A DNA stretch of 64,000 nt from UBA5239 sp031548025 (lineage in GTDB: Bacteria > Verrucomicrobiota > Lentisphaeria > Victivallales > Victivallaceae), in the NCBI GenBank assembly GCA_031548025.1, contig JAVBRM010000011.1:1-64000 (forward strand), given 5' to 3'. How positions within the stretch are numbered: position 1 is the first letter of the stretch; each line of letters opens with the position of its first letter. Below are positions 1 through 8,067 of the stretch, in pieces. Made by a program: the position numbers and the translations under genes. A model generated the notes under the pieces. The model was given only the letters and a program-made list of their open reading frames with translations. It made no database searches and was not told the origin of the DNA.

Positions 1-330
1 ATCGAAATATTGAAACAATCCAATCAAGACGGTTATAAAAATTATTTATATTTTATTGCAACTGACAATCCGGAACTGAACAAAAAGCGAGTGGCTGTAC
101 GAGTTTTGCAAGGAGGTCATGACGTTCCTCCTGAGCGAATTGTTTCCAGATATTATCGCTGTCTTGAAAATGTGCGATTAACTCTACCCTATTTATACCG
201 GGGATATTTTTTCGATTCATCTACGGAAACAAAATATCTTGCGGAGTATGATTCAACCAAACATAAATTAATTTTACATGTCCACGAGCATGAGTTACCC
301 AATTGGTTTAAGAAATATATCTTGTCGTAG
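1..330 (+). CDS. Zeta-toxin-like predicted ATPase, C-terminal part (cut by window edge)
   Basis: The frame is open to the left edge, so only the last 109 or so residues are present and the TTG at 10 is probably not a start. The visible part contains YFIATDNPEL, then RVLQGGHDVPPERIVSRYYR, then a segment ending in FFDSS. This series is characteristic of the COG4185 predicted ATPase/zeta-toxin family: P-loop kinases related to UDP-GlcNAc-phosphorylating toxins. The GHDVP...RYYR stretch is the family's C-terminal substrate and nucleotide region. The P-loop lies outside the window, and no antitoxin can be checked. The product stops at TAG 328-330. Assignment to the family is fairly sure; toxin activity is not shown. 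Confidence 0.75.
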   Translation: MEILKQSNQDGYKNYLYFIATDNPELNKKRVAVRVLQGGHDVPPERIVSRYYRCLENVRLTLPYLYRGYFFDSSTETKYLAEYDSTKHKLILHVHEHELPNWFKKYILS

Positions 331-433
331 TATAAATCCCTGATCCAACCAAAGACACAACTTGATTACCACAGGATAATTCTTCGATTTGCTTTTTTCC
401 GTTTTTGTATTATTTTAATAGGACATCAATATA

Positions 434-481
434 ATGCACGGAGACGACTCCGCCGCATTCATTTCCAACGGGGACGGCCCC
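434..481 (+). promoter_or_regulatory. Guanidine-II (mini-ykkC) riboswitch
   Basis: Two short GC-rich hairpins carry ACGR tetraloops. The first is GGAG-ACGA-CTCC at 440-451, closed further by C439-G452 and by an outer ATGC/GCAT stem (434-437 with 455-458). The second is GGGG-ACGG-CCCC at 470-481. The spacing between them is 18 nt. A GAGGGA ribosome-binding site follows at 489-494, 9 nt before the ATG of an SMR exporter. Two tandem ACGR hairpins just before the ribosome-binding site of a sugE/gdx gene is the known layout of the guanidine-II class, which turns on translation when guanidinium binds. The motif is read directly; ligand response is inferred. Confidence 0.88.
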
Positions 482-503
482 AATATTTGAGGGATTGCCC
501 GTT

Positions 504-815
504 ATGCATTGGGTTTATCTGCTACTCGCCGCGGTGTGTGAAATTGCTTTTGTCTTTGGAATGAAACTCTCGGACGGCTTCACCAAACTTTATATTTCCA
601 TCGCCACTTTAGTAATCATGGGAGTCGGAGTTTTTCTGCTTTCACTTGCCGTGAAAAATATTCAGCTCGGGACCGCGTATGCGATCTGGACCGGGCTGGG
701 AGTCGCCGGAACCGTTCTCATCGGAATATTCTGTTTCGGTGAAAGTTTTTCATTTTTACGGCTTGTCTGCATCGGAATGATCCTGACGGGCGTGGTCGGC
801 CTGAAGTTGATTTAG
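504..815 (+). CDS. sugE: SMR-family guanidinium exporter (Gdx/SugE type)
   Basis: Predicted 103-residue, four-helix inner-membrane transporter of the small multidrug resistance family, which works as a dual-topology dimer in proton antiport. Glu13 in TM1 (AAVCEIAF) is the conserved proton/substrate-coupling residue. The stretch AYAIWTGLGVAGT in the third helix and GIFCFGES after it match the Gdx/SugE subgroup rather than EmrE. ATG 504 is chosen over TTG 495 because it has GAGGGA 9 nt upstream and gives the usual N-terminus. The guanidine-II riboswitch directly upstream supports guanidinium as substrate. TM1 has Phe where Gdx proteins commonly have Trp near the Glu, a small difference. Confidence 0.88.
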   Translation: MHWVYLLLAAVCEIAFVFGMKLSDGFTKLYISIATLVIMGVGVFLLSLAVKNIQLGTAYAIWTGLGVAGTVLIGIFCFGESFSFLRLVCIGMILTGVVGLKLI

Positions 816-818
816 AGC

Positions 819-836
819 TCCGCAAAATTTTGCGGA
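819..836 (+). terminator. Perfect 9-bp palindrome after the SMR gene
   Basis: TCCGCAAAA/TTTTGCGGA forms a perfect inverted repeat 3 nt after the SMR stop codon, followed by AATGTTTT. It is likely a rho-independent terminator; the T-tract is short and broken. Confidence 0.6.
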
Positions 837-854
837 AATGTTTTAAGTTCGGTA

Positions 855-891
855 TTGACTTTGTCCCTTTTGGTTATATAATTTAGTAAAT
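855..891 (+). promoter_or_regulatory. Sigma70-type promoter with palindrome, upstream of the LacI-type gene
   Basis: TTGACT (855-860) and TATAAT (877-882) are separated by 16 bp. The palindrome ATTTAGTAAAT (881-891) overlaps the -10 box, and TGGTT (871-875) with AACCA (894-898) forms wider arms. These are candidate operators for autoregulation by the LacI-type protein encoded at 913; binding is inferred only. Confidence 0.6.
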
Positions 892-912
892 GCAACCAAT
901 CGGAATCGTATT

Positions 913-1911
913 ATGGCAATTACTTTGAAGGATATCGCAAAGCGCGCCAACGTCAGTCAGGCCACGGTGTCGCGGATCATCAACAACAAAGCGGACGGGC
1001 AGGTTTCCGCGGAAGTGGCCGAACGGGTCAAGGCCGCGGCCAGCGCCCTGAAATACCGTTCGAACCAGATCGTTCACAAGCTGGACAATATCCTGCCGGA
1101 CAATTCGCCCGCCCGGGCGAGCCGGAAAATCGTCATGCTGATACCGACGGATAATTCGCACGGCGAAGGAAATTCGTTCTTTGAGGATGCTTTCGCCGGA
1201 GCGCTGAATGCCGCCGGAGCCAATGGCTGGAGGCTGGAGTTCTGCCCGGTAACTTTGAACAACAATCCGTTGAACGTCGATTGGGAGCACTTGAACAATC
1301 TGGAACCGGATTGCCGGATCCTGGCGGTTTCGCCATGGTATATGGTGATATTGTCCGAACTGTCGCGCCGCGGATTCCGGATCGCGATGATTCAGGGCGA
1401 GGAATTCTGGCGCAATATGTACGCGCCGCTGACCCGTAACTGGATGGTGTTTACTTACTGCAATCGCCGGGCGGCGGCTGTCGCCACCGATTATCTGTTG
1501 AAGCAAGGCTGCCGGAAAATTGCGGTGGCCGCAATCAGCCAGTATATGAACGAGCCGGAGTACCCCCGCGTCAACGGTTATCTGGATGCGTTGAGAGAGC
1601 ATGGCAATACCAATGTCCGGATTATTCCGGTTGCGCTGAGAGCCGATAACCGGGCTGTTATTCTCGAAGCCTATCGCCAGGAATCTTTCGACGGATTGAT
1701 TATGTCCGGCGGCGACTTTCTGCCGGAGCTGCCGGAGTCGGTCAAAATTGTGATCGACCGCCAGGCGCGTCCGCAGTACGCCGCCGGAGTGGAGGCGTTT
1801 CTCTACTATCCGATGCGGCAGATAGGATTCGACGCGACCGCCGCCCTGATGAGTGATGATTATAAGCCGGAAGAAATTTTATTCGAGTGTCCATTAAAAA
1901 CTTTCAATTGA
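913..1911 (+). CDS. LacI-family transcriptional regulator (cassette A)
   Basis: A 332-residue one-component regulator. Residues 1-60 form the LacI helix-turn-helix and hinge: TLKDIAKRANVSQATVSRII is the signature. The rest is a periplasmic-binding-protein-like sugar sensor with weak conservation (KIVMLIPTDN at the first strand, an RVNGYLDALREH segment near residue 220). It starts at ATG 913, about 30 bp after a good promoter. The stop is 14 bp before the pseudopilin ATG, so it heads an operon with the pseudopilin and DUF4838 protein. It probably controls that operon in response to a sugar or oligosaccharide; the ligand cannot be read from the sequence. Confidence 0.88.
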   Translation: MAITLKDIAKRANVSQATVSRIINNKADGQVSAEVAERVKAAASALKYRSNQIVHKLDNILPDNSPARASRKIVMLIPTDNSHGEGNSFFEDAFAGALNAAGANGWRLEFCPVTLNNNPLNVDWEHLNNLEPDCRILAVSPWYMVILSELSRRGFRIAMIQGEEFWRNMYAPLTRNWMVFTYCNRRAAAVATDYLLKQGCRKIAVAAISQYMNEPEYPRVNGYLDALREHGNTNVRIIPVALRADNRAVILEAYRQESFDGLIMSGGDFLPELPESVKIVIDRQARPQYAAGVEAFLYYPMRQIGFDATAALMSDDYKPEEILFECPLKTFN

Positions 1912-1925
1912 AACTGGAGTTGCCG

Positions 1926-2699
1926 ATGATTATGCGAAGAAACAATTTTACACTTATTGAATTGTTGGTTGTTATTGCGATAATCGCGATTCTTGCGGCA
2001 TTATTATTGCCGGCATTGTCCAAAGCGCGCCAGATGGCCAAACGGGCAGGCTGTCTGAATAACCTGAAACAAATCGGCATGGGAGTGATTGGTTATGGAC
2101 TTGATCACGATGATGTGATCGTACCGGCTCAAATCTGGGCGGCTGGCGCCAACTATACCAACCGCGGGTTGAGCGGAGTGGAAGGAACCGCGTGGTCATA
2201 TATTACGGCCTCCTATCTGGGCTTGGAGGGGCCATTCAATACCAGCAATGCCAACACCAATTACTGGTATTTTCCGGAAAAATTCCGTAACGGTATTTTG
2301 AAGTGTCCGGCCACAACCCGCGGCGAGACGAATTTCGGAATGATTCAGTACGGAATGCCTACCTACAATGTGGGAGGGCACTATTATTCGGGAACCGGGG
2401 CGACTTACCAGGCGCGAATGGTAATGAAGTTCGGCCGGGTCCCGAATCCGAGCGCCAAAGGAATGATCTGCGATTCGGCTTTCAGCGCACCGGACTTCAG
2501 CGGCGGTGACGAAAGCGGAACCGGAACAAGCGGTTTTTTCAAAGTTTCTCCCGGGGGGAAATATATATCACGTGTACGGCACGGCGGGAATACCAATTTT
2601 GTCTATCTGGATGGGCATACCGCAACGCATACGCGAGCTGATTTGGTGGCTCGCCAGAACAAATATACGACCGACCCGCTGCTGTGGTTCGGATTATGA
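1926..2699 (+). CDS. Pseudopilin with H-X9-DG domain (cassette A)
   Basis: A 257-residue protein with an N-terminal prepilin-type methylation segment (NNFTLIELLVVIAIIAI) followed by a long extracytoplasmic domain. Near the C-terminus, RHGGNTNFVYLDGH fits the H-X9-DG motif (TIGR04294 type) common in Planctomycetes and Lentisphaerae. ATG 1926 is preferred over upstream starts because GGAG lies 6 nt before it and the upstream stretch overlaps the regulator. Residue -1 to the FTLIE Phe is Asn, not the usual Gly. Family members are predicted membrane-anchored single-helix proteins; their role is unknown. It sits between a regulator and a secreted carbohydrate-related protein, like four others in this window. 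Confidence 0.85.
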   Translation: MIMRRNNFTLIELLVVIAIIAILAALLLPALSKARQMAKRAGCLNNLKQIGMGVIGYGLDHDDVIVPAQIWAAGANYTNRGLSGVEGTAWSYITASYLGLEGPFNTSNANTNYWYFPEKFRNGILKCPATTRGETNFGMIQYGMPTYNVGGHYYSGTGATYQARMVMKFGRVPNPSAKGMICDSAFSAPDFSGGDESGTGTSGFFKVSPGGKYISRVRHGGNTNFVYLDGHTATHTRADLVARQNKYTTDPLLWFGL

Positions 2700-2731
2700 T
2701 TTCAATTGAAAATATAACGAAAGAGGTTAAA

Positions 2732-5251
2732 ATGAAAACAATTACCCGTCAACTGGCCCTGATGCTGGGATTGGCGATAAGCTGTGGAGCCGCCGAACCG
2801 TATGTCAACCGGGCCTTGAACCCGGTCAAATTCGAGGAAACGCCGAAACACGCGGAGATTCCGCTGGTGAAAGACGGCAAACTGAATTTTGTCATTGTCC
2901 GCGACGCCGCGGCGGAACAGGACAAAATGCCTCAGGAGCGGAAGTCGGTGACACTGGCGGTAGAAGCGCTGGTCGATGCTTTTGAACGGACCACCGGCCA
3001 AAAACCGGAAGTTGTAAATGCCGGTTCACCGGAGGCGGAGAGAGCGCCGTATGTGATCGCGGTCGGTCAGAGTTCATTGACCGACCAGCTCGGCCTGAAG
3101 CCGTCGGCATTGCCGAAAGAAGCCTTTCAGGTGAAAAGTTTCGACCGCGGCGTGGCGATTGCCGGGCATGACGGCTCGCTGACTCCGGGGATGTATGATA
3201 AAATGGACTGGAACCGTTACCGGATCAATGGGACTCTGAACGGAGCCTATGACTTTATCGAGCGGGTGCTTGGGGTCCGCTATTACTTCCCGGGTATCGG
3301 GATTGTCGCGCCGCAGATTACGGATCTGAGCCTGAAACCGGTGGCGTATACGGACGAGCCGTATTTCCGGAACCGGTTCAACTGGGGTTACAACCAGGAT
3401 TTCAAGAAAGGAATGCCGTGGAAAGGGGTGAAAAACGAGAACCGTTTCGACTATGCCTGGCGACTGGCGATGTCCACCCGGTTCAACGACGTCTGCCATT
3501 CGCCGGACCCGCACTACCTGCTGACGGCTTTCCCGGAGCAGAAGAATACGATTTTTTTCACCGACAGCAAGGGATTTCAGTATTACAATCCCGCTACCCA
3601 TATCGGAAACCTGATGGACGTGACCAACCCGGAGCTGGCGAAACTGTTGGTCCGGGCATACAAGAAATTTTACGATACGGACGGTCAATGGAAGCAAGCC
3701 TGGACCAACGGCAAAAGAACCTGGTACCCGCCGAATTCGGAGTATGCGCTGTTCGGACAGGCGGATACTTTTTCGATGGATATGATCAATGAGCGGACCA
3801 AACACTTGTTCCCCGAATCGCGACGAAACAGCCGGAGCGGAGCGCTGTCCGATCTTTATGTGAATTTTTACTCCGAAATCGGGCGGGAAATGAAAAAAGA
3901 ATTGCCGGGAAAACGCCTTGGCGTGCTGGCTTATCACAACTATACGTTGCCGCCGCTGGTCTGCCGGGATATTCCGGACAATATCGACTTCCAGGTTTGC
4001 ATGGGGCGGATTGTCATGAGCAAGGCCCAGGGCATGCAAAAACAGTGGCAGGAGGTTTTCAAAGGCTGGTATGACGTACTCGGCAAGCGTCAGGTCACCG
4101 CCTGGACCTACGGCTCGCAAGGAACGGCGTTTACCCAGGCGATTCAGGGGCGCTATATGCGTGACTATATCAACTGCATCAAACCTTGGCTATCCCGGGA
4201 CGGCCTGTTTTTCGACGCTTCCGGGCTGCGCTGGAATTATTACTATTCTTATTACGCTGTTTACCGGACATTTTGGAATCCTGATTTCGATGTCGACGCG
4301 GCCTTGGAGGAGCATTGGGAAAAGCTTTACGGAAAAGAGGCCGGAGCGATTTTGCAGACATTCTATAAATTACTGGTTGATCGCTGGGAAAGCGTTTATA
4401 TCGCGTCCGTCAATAACGAAACGTCCGCCACGGCTAATTTCAAGGTTACTCCGGATATGCTCTACCGGACTTATGATACCGCCACGGTCGACAAGCTCGA
4501 AGCGTATTTGAAAAAGGCGCTGGCGGCGACCGCGCCGGACAGTATCGAGCGTCAGCGGGTGGAATTTTTCTCCGCTCCCTGGAAAAAGGATTTCATCGCA
4601 GCGCGGGCTTATTGTTCGCTGGTGATTCCAGTTTACGAGGTGAAACAGTTGGGTCGGAACGACCGGATCGTGGTGGATGGCAAGCTGGATGAGAAGGTAT
4701 GGGAGCGGGCCGGGGTCATTCCGATGCAGGACGCGAAGGGGCGTGGCGGAGAATTGGCTTCCCGTCCGCAGGGCAAACTGCTCTGGGACAAAAACGGGAT
4801 TTACCTCGGCTTCAGTTGTTCCGGCAAGCCGGTCATCAACAAGGGGGATGTCTGGTTCGGTAGCGACAATATCGAGTTTTTCCTGTCGCCGGGAACGGAA
4901 AAAGAAGTTTACTATCAGTTTGCCGCTTCGCCCGGCAATGACTGGGTGGATTCCTACAAAGTCGAAAAACCGATGGAAGCCGCGCTCGACACCAAGTGGG
5001 ATTGCCAGGGCGTTCAGCGGGCGGTGACGGTCACGGATGACGGTTGGACGTTGGAAGTGTTCATTCCGTTTTCTGGACTTCACCAGCGGCCGGTTCCGCA
5101 GGCTTATCAGAGCTGGTTCGGCAACTTGATCAACAACAAGCTGGGGGAGGACAAGCGCCCGGCGGAGTATTCCGGTTTTTCCATGACCATGGGGCACAAT
5201 CACAACCATGATCTGTGGGGTAAATTCAAGTTTATGGGAAAAGGGGACTGA
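2732..5251 (+). CDS. Secreted DUF4838 protein with C-terminal CBM9-like domain
   Basis: An 839-residue exported protein. A Sec signal covers about residues 1-22 (cleavage near CGA/AEP). The body matches the DUF4838 family: an N-terminal region with DFIERVLGVRYYFPG, as in GH67/GH20-type b-domains, then a TIM-barrel-like core rich in Trp and Tyr. From about residue 645 a CBM9-like beta-sandwich starts (VVDGKLDEKVWERA, later FEFFLSPGTE-like strands). ATG 2732 has AAGAGG 5 nt upstream; the longer frame overlaps the pseudopilin gene and lacks a signal. DUF4838 proteins are linked to polysaccharide use, but no catalytic assignment is safe. A paralogue with the same layout lies at 8068-10386. Confidence 0.85.
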   Translation: MKTITRQLALMLGLAISCGAAEPYVNRALNPVKFEETPKHAEIPLVKDGKLNFVIVRDAAAEQDKMPQERKSVTLAVEALVDAFERTTGQKPEVVNAGSPEAERAPYVIAVGQSSLTDQLGLKPSALPKEAFQVKSFDRGVAIAGHDGSLTPGMYDKMDWNRYRINGTLNGAYDFIERVLGVRYYFPGIGIVAPQITDLSLKPVAYTDEPYFRNRFNWGYNQDFKKGMPWKGVKNENRFDYAWRLAMSTRFNDVCHSPDPHYLLTAFPEQKNTIFFTDSKGFQYYNPATHIGNLMDVTNPELAKLLVRAYKKFYDTDGQWKQAWTNGKRTWYPPNSEYALFGQADTFSMDMINERTKHLFPESRRNSRSGALSDLYVNFYSEIGREMKKELPGKRLGVLAYHNYTLPPLVCRDIPDNIDFQVCMGRIVMSKAQGMQKQWQEVFKGWYDVLGKRQVTAWTYGSQGTAFTQAIQGRYMRDYINCIKPWLSRDGLFFDASGLRWNYYYSYYAVYRTFWNPDFDVDAALEEHWEKLYGKEAGAILQTFYKLLVDRWESVYIASVNNETSATANFKVTPDMLYRTYDTATVDKLEAYLKKALAATAPDSIERQRVEFFSAPWKKDFIAARAYCSLVIPVYEVKQLGRNDRIVVDGKLDEKVWERAGVIPMQDAKGRGGELASRPQGKLLWDKNGIYLGFSCSGKPVINKGDVWFGSDNIEFFLSPGTEKEVYYQFAASPGNDWVDSYKVEKPMEAALDTKWDCQGVQRAVTVTDDGWTLEVFIPFSGLHQRPVPQAYQSWFGNLINNKLGEDKRPAEYSGFSMTMGHNHNHDLWGKFKFMGKGD

Positions 5252-5253
5252 GT

Positions 5254-6144
5254 ATGAAACGAGTTGCTTTTTTCATTGGGGTGCTGTTGCTGGCGGTGGA
5301 AGTTTCGGCCGCGGCCAAAGCGGAAAAAGTGGAACGCACCTACCATCAGGCCAATAAGCTTTATGGCAAAGCGGAGTATTTTTGGCTGAGCAACGCACTG
5401 AATCAGTATCTGGTTTATTTTCAATGGATCAAACCGACCGCGAAGGCGGAAGGCAAAGTGGTGGTTGGAATTCCGGAACCGGTATTCTGGCAGGGTTTTA
5501 TTTCCCGGGATTTCATGAATCTGACCATAAACGGCATCAAAAGCAGTCAATTGGAACCCAAGTCCATCACCACATTTACGCAGGAGGGGAGCGCCGGTGT
5601 GGACGCGCTCTATAATTTCGACGGGGTCAGAATGACACTTCGTTTTTACCTGACGGAAAAATCGCCGCTGCTGTTCATGGAATGGCGCAAGGATCCCACT
5701 TCGGAGGAGAAAATCGAAAAAGCCGAACTGTCGATGGCGGTTTACCCGTCGTACTCGGTTCCCAACGGCGGCAAACGGGACGAACGGTATCGGCGGGAAA
5801 TTTTGACACCGGTCCGCACGATTTCCAGTCCTGATAAAGGTAGCGCATGGATTACCCTGAAACCGGAAGATTCCTCGCTGGTGATGTACGACGCCGCGTT
5901 CGAACCGGCCAACACGCCGAAGGCCCAGGGGCCCTGTTTCATGGTGCTCAACTGGCAGGGAATTCAATCCGGGCGTGCCTGGCTCAGCAAGATTTACGCC
6001 ATGAATTTCCGCTTTATCCTGGACCCGAAAGCGAATCAGTGGCAATTCGGGCTGTGGGAGTTTAAAAAACCGATGAACAACCAGGAATTTATGGATTACA
6101 AAAAGAACAATGAGGCGCTTTTACAGTTACCGCCAATAAAATAA
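5254..6144 (+). CDS. Secreted hypothetical protein
   Basis: A 296-residue protein beginning 3 nt after the DUF4838 stop, with ribosome-binding site GGGGA in the end of that gene, so translation is probably coupled. Residues 1-20 are a Sec signal ending in SAAAKA. The rest is predicted mostly beta: MEWRKDPTSEEK, FMVLNWQGIQ and LWEFKKPMNN are visible landmarks. I do not recognise a family. Its place behind a DUF4838/CBM9-like protein suggests a carbohydrate-binding or accessory role outside the cell. It is not seen elsewhere in the window. Confidence 0.7.
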   Translation: MKRVAFFIGVLLLAVEVSAAAKAEKVERTYHQANKLYGKAEYFWLSNALNQYLVYFQWIKPTAKAEGKVVVGIPEPVFWQGFISRDFMNLTINGIKSSQLEPKSITTFTQEGSAGVDALYNFDGVRMTLRFYLTEKSPLLFMEWRKDPTSEEKIEKAELSMAVYPSYSVPNGGKRDERYRREILTPVRTISSPDKGSAWITLKPEDSSLVMYDAAFEPANTPKAQGPCFMVLNWQGIQSGRAWLSKIYAMNFRFILDPKANQWQFGLWEFKKPMNNQEFMDYKKNNEALLQLPPIK

Positions 6145-6159
6145 AAGGTTTACTATGTC

Positions 6160-7284
6160 ATGAAAGAATTAATCATTAAAAACGGCATCATTCATACTGT
6201 AACACAGCCCGAGCCGGTCAAGGGCGATATCCGGATCGGCGAGGGAAAAATCGTTTGCATCAAATCATCGATTCCCGTCCGCGGTAAAGAAACTTTCGAT
6301 GCCGCGGGAATGCATATTTATCCGGGCTTCATTGATGCTCACACTCATATGGGACTCCATGGCTACGGCGGCAGTCCTCTGAGCAGCGACATCAATGAAA
6401 TATCCGACCCGGTCATGCCGCACCTGCGGGCGATCGACGCCGTCAATCCGCAGGATACCTCTTTTGCCGTGACCGCGTGCGCCGGAGTCACCACCGTCGC
6501 CACCGGCCCCGGCAGCGCCAACGTCATCAACGGCACTTTTACCGTGTTGAAAACCGCCGGCAAATGTGTGGACGACATGATCATACTCAAGGAAGCCGCC
6601 ATGAAATGCGCCCTGGGCGAAGGTCCCAAAATGAATTACGCGCACAAGCTGGGCAACCGGATGCACGTGGCGGCCCTGTTGCGCGAAACCCTGATCAAGG
6701 CAACGCGTTACCGCGACCGGTTGGCGAAAGACCCCGAAGCGCCTTTTGACATGAAACTGGAAGCGATGCTGCCGGTGGTCAGAGGCCAAATACCTTTGAA
6801 GATTCACGCTCATCAGACCAACGATATTTTTACCGCGATCCGCATCGCCCGTGAATTCGGCCTGAAAATAACCATCGACCACTGCACGGAAGGCCATCTG
6901 ATCGCCGAAGAACTGGCCGCGGCCGGCTACGGCATTATCACCGGTCCCGGCATGACCTTTCCCGGTAAATTCGAACTGCGCCACAAAACGTTCGAAACCC
7001 CGGGAATCCTGCAACGGGCGGGTTGCCTGGTGACGATCTCCACCGACTCCGGCGCACCTCAATACCTGACCGTATGCGCCGGGCTGGCGGTCCGGGAAGG
7101 CATGGACGAATACGAGGCATTGAAAGCAATAACCATCAATCCAGCCATCATTCTCGGTGTTCAGGACCGCGTCGGCAGCCTCGAACTCGGCAAAGATGCC
7201 GACCTGGTGATTGCCGACGGTAATCCCCTCCAAACCACCACCCGTATCATCAAAACCTTAATCAACGGAGAATTTATAAAATGA
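6160..7284 (+). CDS. Amidohydrolase (imidazolonepropionase/dihydroorotase-like)
   Basis: A 374-residue cytoplasmic metal-dependent hydrolase. An N-terminal beta-sandwich (residues 1-54) is followed by a TIM barrel with metal ligands His61 and His63 (GFIDAHTHMG), His216/His218 (PLKIHAHQT), His241 (IDHCTEG) and Asp296 (STDSGA). The last 60 residues close the sandwich (LGVQDRVGSLELGKDADLVI). This matches the amidohydrolase superfamily; the single KIHAH in place of a carboxylated Lys suggests a mononuclear, imidazolonepropionase-like site. Its stop overlaps the start of the M55 peptidase by ATGA, so the two are coupled and probably act on the same cyclic or N-acylated amide or peptide. The substrate is unknown. 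Confidence 0.85.
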   Translation: MKELIIKNGIIHTVTQPEPVKGDIRIGEGKIVCIKSSIPVRGKETFDAAGMHIYPGFIDAHTHMGLHGYGGSPLSSDINEISDPVMPHLRAIDAVNPQDTSFAVTACAGVTTVATGPGSANVINGTFTVLKTAGKCVDDMIILKEAAMKCALGEGPKMNYAHKLGNRMHVAALLRETLIKATRYRDRLAKDPEAPFDMKLEAMLPVVRGQIPLKIHAHQTNDIFTAIRIAREFGLKITIDHCTEGHLIAEELAAAGYGIITGPGMTFPGKFELRHKTFETPGILQRAGCLVTISTDSGAPQYLTVCAGLAVREGMDEYEALKAITINPAIILGVQDRVGSLELGKDADLVIADGNPLQTTTRIIKTLINGEFIK

Positions 7285-8066
7285 AAATCTACATCTACGC
7301 AGACATGGAAGGATGCAGCGGCATCAGCTCAAAACATTATGTCAGCAAGGCTTCGGAAAGGCCTAATTTACAGGAAGAAGCGCGGCGGCTGATGACTATG
7401 GACATCAACGCTTGCATCGCCGGTTGCGCCAAGGCCGGAGCCACCGAAATCATCGTTCGCGACGGCCACGGCGGCGGCATGAACGTCAAACGCTCGGACA
7501 TCGATCCGCGCGCGGACCTCATCGACGGCGACACCCCCCGGGAGCGGTTCGCGGATATCGAAGGCTCCGACGGCCTGATCCTGCTGGGATATCACGCCAT
7601 GGCCGGTACCCCGGGCGCGATTCTGGAACACACCTACAGTTCAATCGGTTACCAGAACATGTGGCTGAACGGCCGCAAGGCCGGTGAAACCGGAATCGAC
7701 GCGGCGATCGCGGCCGAATACGGAGTACCGGTCATCATGGTATCCGGCGACGACAAAGTCTGCCGCGAAGCCGAAGAGTGGCTTCCGGGGGTTGTCAGTT
7801 GCGAAGTCAAAAAAGGCTTCTCATGCAACGGCGCCCGAATGCCTTCGCTGGAAAAAACCCACAAATTGATCGAGGAAAAAACCGTTGAAGCCATTCAAAA
7901 AATCGGCAATATTCCTTTCATCAAGGTTTCTTATCCGGTCACCCTCCGGGTCGAGCTGGTTTCCCGCGGCCGCTGCCCGGACAACCCGGCCTACCGCATC
8001 CTCGACGCCCGAACCTACGAACTGGACAGCGACTCCGTCGAAAAAGCCCTGTACTTCAACTGGTAA
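7281..8066 (+). CDS. M55-family D-aminopeptidase (DppA-like)
   Basis: A 261-residue zinc peptidase of family M55, typified by Bacillus DppA, a self-compartmentalising decamer that removes N-terminal D-amino acids. The zinc ligands are all present at the expected positions: Asp8 and Glu10 (ADMEG), His63 (RDGHGGG), His105 (GYHAMAG) and Glu136, with the likely catalytic His117 in LEHTYS. No signal peptide, so it is cytoplasmic. Its ATG overlaps the amidohydrolase stop (ATGA). The stop lies 1 bp from the end of the convergent DUF4838 gene. A role in recycling D-amino-acid peptides, for example from peptidoglycan, is inferred from the family. Confidence 0.9.
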   Translation: MKIYIYADMEGCSGISSKHYVSKASERPNLQEEARRLMTMDINACIAGCAKAGATEIIVRDGHGGGMNVKRSDIDPRADLIDGDTPRERFADIEGSDGLILLGYHAMAGTPGAILEHTYSSIGYQNMWLNGRKAGETGIDAAIAAEYGVPVIMVSGDDKVCREAEEWLPGVVSCEVKKGFSCNGARMPSLEKTHKLIEEKTVEAIQKIGNIPFIKVSYPVTLRVELVSRGRCPDNPAYRILDARTYELDSDSVEKALYFNW

Positions 8067-8067
8067 A

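Noticed and set aside
3074..4120. 348-codon minus-strand open frame opposite the DUF4838 gene
   Set aside because: Shadow frame: rich in Arg, Val and His, no family features, no start signal.
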